This document shows positions 57,817-64,000 of a stretch of 64,000 bases of DNA, one piece after another. Source of the DNA: CAWBOY01 sp963790585 (GTDB lineage Bacteria > Planctomycetota > Planctomycetia > Gemmatales > Gemmataceae); contig CAWBOY010000001.1 of assembly GCA_963790585.1 (NCBI GenBank), positions 496,001-560,000 on the forward strand, in the 5' to 3' direction. How positions within the stretch are numbered: the first letter of the stretch is position 1; every line of letters starts with the position of its first letter. Under the pieces are notes generated by a model that was not told where the DNA came from, searched no databases, and was given only the letters and a program-made list of their open reading frames with translations. Position numbers and translations under genes: made by a program.

Positions 57817-59370
57817 CTATTTTTGCGGCGGTGGCTGATACGGGGCCGGCGCAGTCGGAACCGCCAGCGGCGTCTTGGTGCATTGCTTCAACGCCTCGAT
57901 CGATGGCCGTCCCATCGCGGTGAATAGCTGGAACTGCGCTCGATTGTATTCGATCACCGCGTTCAGATATTGCGTGCGCGCCTGAGCCAGATATTGGATG
58001 GCGAGCAGCGGTTCAAGCGTGTCGAGTTCTTTTCTCGGGCCGGTCATGCCAAACGCCAGTAGATCTAGCTTGCGGTAGGTTTCCGCGGCCTGAACGACGG
58101 CTTCCTGAGCGCTGGCGAGCGCTTCTTGCCTAGCCCGGGCCAGCTGCAAAGCGGAGTTCACCTCGTCAGCTACCTGTGCGCGGAGCTCTATCACATTGAG
58201 ATTAGCTTCGCCGACCTGTATGCGCCGCTCGCGATTAAGGGCGAGGTTTCCCAATCCTAAATTCCGCAGTTCCCACACCGCCCCGATCGAGCCGTCGCCA
58301 CGCATGTTGAAGTTGTTAATCGTGCTATCGATGCCGCCGCCGAAGCCGCCGGCGTAATAACTCGCTTCCAGGCGCGGCAACAATGGCTTTAGCTCCGCCT
58401 GGCGTAGCCTGGCTTCGCTGGCACCGACCAAAGATCGACCCGCGCTCAGCTCAGGGCGGCTCATCACGCCAATGCCGATTAGCTCATCTACCGGAGATGA
58501 CTCAGGCACGAGCACTACCGGTACGATCGCAGCGTCCGCTGGAAGGAGAGCTATCGCCGGCTGCAAGAGTAGGAGCCGCGCCAGCCTCGACGACGCGATA
58601 CGAACCTGACCTTTAAGGGCGATCCTCTCCTGAATTCGTAGCTGATACTCGGTTCGAGCGCGATTGAGGTCGGCGCCTGATTTAGCCAACTCGGCTTTGT
58701 CGGCGGATTCGGTGCGGCGCAGCAATTCGCGGTCTCGGGACAGCAGGTCGGCGTTGACGGCGAGTTGGCCATAGGTTCGCAATAATTCCAGGTAGGCCAA
58801 AGCCACATCGAGCTGAACGTTATTGTTGACCCCTTGCGCCGTCGCCGCCGCCGCGTCCACGAGACGGCGTGCGATCAGCGGCACAAATAGGGCGTCGCCG
58901 GTGTCGACACGCAAGGTCGCGCCGCCAAGAGCCGAGACGGCGCTTTTGTTCGTCGGAAAGACGAAGCCTGTTGCGTTTTGAATCTCGCCGTCGTGGCGCA
59001 GATAGGTCGGTGCCGCCTCCAGATTAGGAAGCCAGAGGAGCTGGGCCTGCTGCAGCCTAGTGTAGGCTTCTTCGACGCGCAGCCGCGCGAGGGCGATCGT
59101 CGGATTACCCGCATCCGCAATTCGCAAGGCCGTCGGCAGGTCAATGCGCATGACCTCGACGTCCGGCGAAAATATCCCGTCGGTGCTGAATGAAGCATTA
59201 CCTGGGGCCGGCGCTTGGACTTGAAGAGCTGGTTTTGGCGTCGGCAATGCCTCAGGATTTGTCGGAGTCTGTGCGCCACAGAACCCTGCGGTGATTGCAA
59301 GAAGCCCAGCGCACAGTGGGATCCCGCACCGAGGCTCCTGCAGACGCCCGCAGCCGTCAAATAGCTTCAT
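57817..59370 (-). CDS. TolC-family outer-membrane efflux protein
   Basis: 517 aa. Signal peptide CGIPLCAGLLAITAGFCGAQ. Two long repeated helical halves typical of outer-membrane efflux proteins, with RIADAGNPTIALARLRVEEA, VALAYLELLRTYGQLAVNAD and YLAQARTQYLNAVIEYNRAQ. It is third in the RND-adaptor-TolC minus-strand operon, 27 bases after the adaptor. Confidence 0.9.
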   Translation of the reverse strand: MKLFDGCGRLQEPRCGIPLCAGLLAITAGFCGAQTPTNPEALPTPKPALQVQAPAPGNASFSTDGIFSPDVEVMRIDLPTALRIADAGNPTIALARLRVEEAYTRLQQAQLLWLPNLEAAPTYLRHDGEIQNATGFVFPTNKSAVSALGGATLRVDTGDALFVPLIARRLVDAAAATAQGVNNNVQLDVALAYLELLRTYGQLAVNADLLSRDRELLRRTESADKAELAKSGADLNRARTEYQLRIQERIALKGQVRIASSRLARLLLLQPAIALLPADAAIVPVVLVPESSPVDELIGIGVMSRPELSAGRSLVGASEARLRQAELKPLLPRLEASYYAGGFGGGIDSTINNFNMRGDGSIGAVWELRNLGLGNLALNRERRIQVGEANLNVIELRAQVADEVNSALQLARARQEALASAQEAVVQAAETYRKLDLLAFGMTGPRKELDTLEPLLAIQYLAQARTQYLNAVIEYNRAQFQLFTAMGRPSIEALKQCTKTPLAVPTAPAPYQPPPQK

Positions 59371-59397
59371 GACAAGGCCCTCCGTGGCCCACAGTAT

Positions 59398-61009
59398 TTA
59401 CCACGGATCAATAGTCGCTTTTACAGATCGCCTTTCGCCTATTTCCGATTGGCGATTGAGCAAGAAAACTTCGTCGCCCGTTAGCTCACGTAGGACCTCG
59501 CCCTGACCGCGGGTTCCGGAACTCTCTTGTACGATGATCGACACTTTCGAAAGGTTTCCGTCCGTCACTTGCACGCGCACGGGCACGAGATGCGTAATGC
59601 CGTCCCTCACTTCCATGAGGTACGGCTTGCCGCCGCGCGAGAAGACCGCGCTCGCGGGAATCAAATAGGCGTCGTGAATGCTACTCAGGTTGAGGCGCGC
59701 ATAGCCCGTCATTCCAGGCAAGAGCTGCGGCACCTTGGTCGCCCCGCTCACCGACGGAAGCATCGGCAACGGGTCACGGCGCGACCGCGACTCGGTACTC
59801 CACAAGTCACGGCCGACGGCCAGTAACGGAGTCAACGCGAGCGGCGAATCAGCCGCCATCCCAGCCATCCAGGTTGCCACCGCGCGAGCGCGGAAACGGT
59901 CGTATCTTTGAGGTGTATCGTTGAAGAGATCGACTTCGACTCGCATGGTCCGATCGTTGTTCTCAATCGACGGAGAAAAGCGCGTTACTTTTCCTCGGAT
60001 CAAGACGCCGGGCAGCTCATCGATCTGAATCAGGGCCTCCGTGTCGCGTGTAACAAAGGGCGCGGCATGATCGGGGACCTTGGTCACCACGGTAACGATG
60101 TCTGTTCGGGCAATGGTGAGAATTGGCTCACTCTGGCCCGTGGAGGCATTTTGGACGAAAGTACCGACATCGACCTTTCGTTTGATTACCGTGCCGTTGA
60201 ACGGCGATCGGATTTTGGCGAAATCGGCCATCGCCTGGGCGCAATCGCGCTGCTTTTCGGCGATGGCGATCATTTTCTGCTTTAACTCTACATCGGCTTC
60301 CGCGATTCGGATGGATGATTCTTTTTCTCGATAATCAGCCTCTGACTTGCGCACCACGGCGGCGGCGCCTTGGGTGGCAGCCTCGGCAGCGCGCAGGTCC
60401 CGTGTTTCCTCGTCGACGAAGCTTTGCTGCACGGCGCCGCCTCGGGCGGCCGTGACAAACCGATCGAACGCGCATCTTACGGTAATCTCGCGTCGCTTCG
60501 GCTTGAAGAACCTCGGACTTTCGCTGATCGATGGTTTCGCGCGAAACGTCGGCGAAAGCGCGGGCGTTTTCGACTTGCGCGAGAGCCAATTTGTATTCCG
60601 TCTTGCGCTGCTCGACGACTGCTTTGCTTGCTTGTACGTCCTGCTCCAACTGTGGCACCTCTATGGCGACCAACAGCTCTCCTTTGAAGACCGGATCGCC
60701 GATGTCTTTTTGAATGTAACGAACACTGCCGGCGACCTGGGCGCGGAGGTCGGCGAGGAAGAACGGCTCGACGGTCAACAGTTGCTGAACCGAAATCACC
60801 AACGAGGGATCGCGTTTGGGGTGAATCGCTCGGACAGATGTGTCGATGTCCAGATCGCCGTCGTCGCTCGCTTCAATCCCGACCGACTGGCGGTTGGTCG
60901 TCTCCTTCACTTTCGGGCGATCCGTTGCGTAGGTTATTAGGCCATAGCCGACCGCGAGCGAAACTGCGCCGCAGACGACGAAGAATAGAGTCTTGCGAAT
61001 CTTGGTCAT
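59398..61009 (-). CDS. RND efflux periplasmic adaptor (HlyD type), frame break near 60470
   Basis: ~537 codons. N-terminal membrane anchor (TLFFVVCGAVSLAVGYGLIT), half-lipoyl VAGSVRYIQKDIGDPVFKGE, a long coiled hairpin (SKAVVEQRKTEYKLALAQVE), then after a +1 change near 60470, the barrel and C-terminal parts (IRSPFNGTVIKRKVDVGTFV, YLIPASAVFSRGGKPYLMEV). It links the inner-membrane pump to TolC. Confidence 0.88.
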
Positions 61010-61049
61010 GTCGATCTCCTCGTCTACAGGGCGCTCGCCGATGCACGAA

Positions 61050-61263
61050 CCGTGGCCGGGGTCGGTACTCCGACCCCGGTTTTCTAGAGCGGCTAGTGCG
61101 CCGTCCAGACTGAATTTATGGGTGGCACAGACATTCCTATCTGTGCGGGAACCGACGAATGTGCCTTTTGCCGCACAGACAAGAATGTCTGTGCCACCCG
61201 TAAATTTAGTCTAGACGGGCCCTAAAGCCACACCGGGGCCGGAGTACCGACCCCGGCCACGGT
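61050..61263. repeat. Triple nested palindrome between RND pump and adaptor genes
   Basis: Outer arms 61050-61080 and 61233-61263 match at 30 of 31 positions (ACCGTGGCCGGGGTCGGTAC ...). Middle arms near 61100-61138 and 61173-61220 contain GGGTGGCACAGACATTC and its complement. The centre has TCTGTGCGG/CCGCACAGA. It occupies most of the 301-base gap in an otherwise compact operon. Confidence 0.88.
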
Positions 61264-61310
61264 CCACTCCACGAGAGAATGCCCTTTCGCGGAGCGAAGC
61301 GCGAAACTTA

Positions 61311-64000
61311 TTACGGCTGAATTTCTCCGAGAAAGACGGGGTCCGTGGCAACATGCTTTACCGTGACCGGCGGATGCGTCAAATTCACAGGTTCCGCCGT
61401 CATTTCAGCTTCCATCCGCGCCTCAATGGCCGCGATATCCTCTTCCTTAATCATAAGCGTATAAAGCACCGGCAGCAGGAATCGGCCCAGAAGCGTAGAG
61501 ACAACCAGGCCGCCAATGACGGCGCGTGCCAGCGGCACCGTCGCCTCGCTGCCCCGCTCCAGACCAATTGCCATCGGCAGTAGATCAAAAAAGGCCGCGA
61601 GAAACGTCATCATGATCGGCCGAAAACGAATCGCCGCCGCCGACTTGATCGCTTCGGCCACCTTCATCCCGGCGCGCCGCTGATTATTGGCGAACTCTAC
61701 CATCAAAACGCCCGTATTCACCTCGATACCGACCAGAAAAATCATGCCCATCAATGACTGCACGTTGAGCGTCGTGCGCGTCAAGTAGAGCATCACCAGC
61801 ACGCCCATGACGCCGAGCGGCACCGTGAACATGATGATGAAGGGCCCGATCCAGGAGCGGAACAACGCCACTTGGAGAAGATAGACCAGGACGATGGCCA
61901 TGCCCATGCCGCTGACAAGGCGGACAAAAGCGTCGTTCATGCGGGCATATTCGCCTTTGAGGTTCACGTGCATGCCGTTGGGAATCTTGACGTTCTTGAG
62001 CCGGGCCTCCAGGTCGCGCGCCACGCCGCCGACGTCGCGGTTTTCGGTATTCACCAAAACGTCGAACACGCGATAAAGGCTGACGTGGTTCACCTCGACG
62101 GAGTCCGTCTTCGAGCGGAGGCTGATAAGGCTGCTGAGTACGACTGGCTCACGCTGGTTCGTGCCCGTTACAACGATATTTTGCAGCTTTTCGATGGTTG
62201 CCTGCGGGTCCTCTTCGTATTGGACGGCGACGAAATACTGATTGCCGTTCTTGGGATCGACCCAAAAGTTGCGATCGATAGCCGTGCTGGAGTTCATCGC
62301 CGCGACCACCTGCTGAATCACGTCGCGCGCCGACAAACCGACATTCGCCGCCTTGATACGGTCGACTTCCAAGACGAGATACGGGGCGTCGAGACGTTGC
62401 GCGACGTGAACATCGGCGGCGCCGCGTACTTTGCGTGCCTCTTCTTCGATCTGCCGGGCCAGGCTCATGCCTTGCTCTCTCGTCCCGCCGTCGATCTGAA
62501 CGTCGATCGGCGACGAAACGCCGAAATTCAAGGCCGTCGACACCATGCCGCCAGTGTCGAAGCTGACGCGTAGATCAGCGAAACGGGGATCGGCGGCGAA
62601 GCCATGGCGCAGTTGGATCGCATATTCTTGCGCACTGCGGGTTCGCTCTTCTTTCAACTGAATGCGTATGACCGTGTCCTGCTGACCAGAATTCTCGGTG
62701 TAAGCCGCGGACCAGTCGGGGTCGAGGCCGAGTTCCGAGACGATCATCTCACGTTCACTCGCGGGAATGTTGGCCTCGATGAACCTCTCCAACTCGGCGA
62801 CTTTTTTCTCGGAGGCATCAAGCCTGAGATTGGACGGGCAACGCACATACATCGTAATTTGCCCGGCGTCGACCTGCGGGAAGAACTCCCTGCCGATGAG
62901 GGGAAGTAGCAACAACGAAGCAGCGAACATGAGCGCTACGATGACTAGAAACGTGACCCGATGCCTGAGAATCAGATTGAGCATCCGTTCGTAGTTCCGC
63001 GTTTGGCGCTCCATAAAGCGATCGAAAAAGGCGGTGAAACGGGCAAACCACCCTTTCCGCGGCGCCTCGTGAGTGGCCGAACCCGGATGATAGGCACGAT
63101 GCTCATCGGGCAAAAATTTGCAGCACATCATCGGCACGAAGGTACGCGACAATAAGAAGGACGAAATCATGGCGAACGCGACAGCCAGCGCGAGCGGGCG
63201 AAACAAGAAGCCGGCCATACCCGGCATCAAGGCCAGCGGGGCCAAAACGATCATCGTCGTACAGGTCGCGACCATGACCGGCACCATCACCTCGGCACAG
63301 CCATCAAGAGCGGCCCGCGCCCTCGTCTTACCCATGTGATAATTGCGATGGTTATTTTCCAATTCGACGATCGCATCATCGACCAGCGGGCCAATCGCCA
63401 AGGCAAGGCCACCCAGGGTCATGGAGTTGATCGTGTTGCCCGTGACGTAAAGACAGGCGATGGCCCCGAGGACTGCCAACGGGATCGACAGGCTGGCGAT
63501 CACCGTCATGCGGACGTTTCCCAGGAAGATCAAAATCATGATCGATACGAGAATGGCGCCGACGATACCCTCATTGATGAGACTCTTGATCGCTTGTTTG
63601 ACGTACACCGACTGATCCATGACGAACTTGAGCGTCGTCCCGGGTTCGATGCGTTCCTCGATGAAGGGGATTTGTTTTCTTACGCCATTGGCGACGGACA
63701 GGCTGCTGGCCCCGCCCTGGCGATAAATCGGCACGTAAACCTGCGGCTTGCCGTCGATGCGCACCCGGGACGTCTGAATGGCGTAGGAATCTTCCGCCTC
63801 GCCAATGTCGCGCAAATAGACGTTGCGATTCGCCTGTATCCGGATCGGCAGAGAGTTAAATTCGTCAACGCTGCTTAGCAAGGCGTTGCTATCGAGCAGC
63901 ACCTGATTATTGCCATAATAGGCGGTGCCTGGCGTGACCATCAAGTTGCCTTCGCGCAGGGCGTTGACGACATCGACCGCGGACAGGTTTTTCGCCTGGA
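61311..64000 (-). CDS. RND multidrug efflux pump, inner-membrane subunit, 5' end outside window
   Basis: ~896 codons are present and the frame runs through the window edge (upstream residues read KNLSAVDVVNALREGNLMV). Features: TM-helix 4 acidic pair in LAIGPLVDDAIVELENNHRN, TM-rich blocks (GAILVSIMILIFLGNVRMTV; FIIMFTVPLGVMGVLVML), and porter domains between. The C-terminal TM 10-12 region LMGMIFLVGIEVNTGVLMVE is intact. It belongs to the AcrB-like superfamily; substrate unknown. Confidence 0.93.
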   Translation of the reverse strand, partial: QAKNLSAVDVVNALREGNLMVTPGTAYYGNNQVLLDSNALLSSVDEFNSLPIRIQANRNVYLRDIGEAEDSYAIQTSRVRIDGKPQVYVPIYRQGGASSLSVANGVRKQIPFIEERIEPGTTLKFVMDQSVYVKQAIKSLINEGIVGAILVSIMILIFLGNVRMTVIASLSIPLAVLGAIACLYVTGNTINSMTLGGLALAIGPLVDDAIVELENNHRNYHMGKTRARAALDGCAEVMVPVMVATCTTMIVLAPLALMPGMAGFLFRPLALAVAFAMISSFLLSRTFVPMMCCKFLPDEHRAYHPGSATHEAPRKGWFARFTAFFDRFMERQTRNYERMLNLILRHRVTFLVIVALMFAASLLLLPLIGREFFPQVDAGQITMYVRCPSNLRLDASEKKVAELERFIEANIPASEREMIVSELGLDPDWSAAYTENSGQQDTVIRIQLKEERTRSAQEYAIQLRHGFAADPRFADLRVSFDTGGMVSTALNFGVSSPIDVQIDGGTREQGMSLARQIEEEARKVRGAADVHVAQRLDAPYLVLEVDRIKAANVGLSARDVIQQVVAAMNSSTAIDRNFWVDPKNGNQYFVAVQYEEDPQATIEKLQNIVVTGTNQREPVVLSSLISLRSKTDSVEVNHVSLYRVFDVLVNTENRDVGGVARDLEARLKNVKIPNGMHVNLKGEYARMNDAFVRLVSGMGMAIVLVYLLQVALFRSWIGPFIIMFTVPLGVMGVLVMLYLTRTTLNVQSLMGMIFLVGIEVNTGVLMVEFANNQRRAGMKVAEAIKSAAAIRFRPIMMTFLAAFFDLLPMAIGLERGSEATVPLARAVIGGLVVSTLLGRFLLPVLYTLMIKEEDIAAIEARMEAEMTAEPVNLTHPPVTVKHVATDPVFLGEIQP

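Noticed and set aside
8995..61009. Programmed +1 frameshifting as a general mechanism
   Set aside because: Break sites share no slippery codon or stop context, and four of about eighteen go the other way; sequence error is simpler.

Overview
The window looks like chromosomal DNA of a planctomycete, most likely of the Gemmatales/Isosphaerales type. This rests on inference from gene content: six secreted PQQ-type beta-propeller proteins, a surface protein carrying an N-terminal LETLEAREVLS-like motif, a Ser/Thr kinase next to a formylglycine-generating-enzyme (FGE) domain, a carboxypeptidase-regulatory repeat protein whose membrane segment resembles the tail of planctomycete sigma factors, an rsmH gene outside any division (dcw) cluster, and many long dispersed palindromes. 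No rRNA, tRNA or CRISPR array was recognised.

Layout. 0-9 kb: end of a regulatory-repeat membrane protein, recG, a probable RES toxin/antitoxin pair, a glycine-rich RRM protein, infA, rsmH and an MFS transporter. 9-17.5 kb: topA, a large SurA/PpiD-like membrane-anchored protein, a small inverted-repeat element nested in a palindrome, hflX and a DUF433/DUF5615 toxin-antitoxin-like pair. 17.6-23.4 kb: the pyruvate dehydrogenase operon aceE-aceF-lpd. 23.4-28.8 kb: HEAT-repeat, membrane and lipoprotein genes, a rhodanese/[2Fe-2S]/superoxide dismutase operon, and xylA. 29-37.5 kb is the accessory region. It holds a RloA/RloB (AbiL-like) defence pair whose ATPase is split by an IS4-type element, and a large kinase gene split by an IS630 element with an FGE gene beyond it. 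Both insertions have clean target duplications, and removing each one in silico restores the reading frame exactly. 37.6-41.8 kb: cytochrome P450, UPF0316 protein and an SdrD-type surface protein. 42-57.8 kb: a one-direction cluster of six PQQ-propeller proteins interleaved with two adenylate-forming enzymes, a DUF4058 protein, an aldehyde dehydrogenase and an iron-dependent alcohol dehydrogenase, which together could activate and reduce a carboxylic acid. 57.8-64 kb: a tripartite RND efflux operon whose pump gene runs off the window.

Two window-wide patterns stand out. First, 14 otherwise well-conserved genes, including topA, aceE, aceF and lpd, are broken by frame changes. About 18 are visible and about 14 go in the same (+1) direction. 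This is most simply explained by residual single-base insertion errors in the assembly, so I report those genes as single coding regions spanning the breaks. Second, intergenic gaps, especially convergent ones, are filled by several families of long palindromic repeats, two of which recur inside the window.
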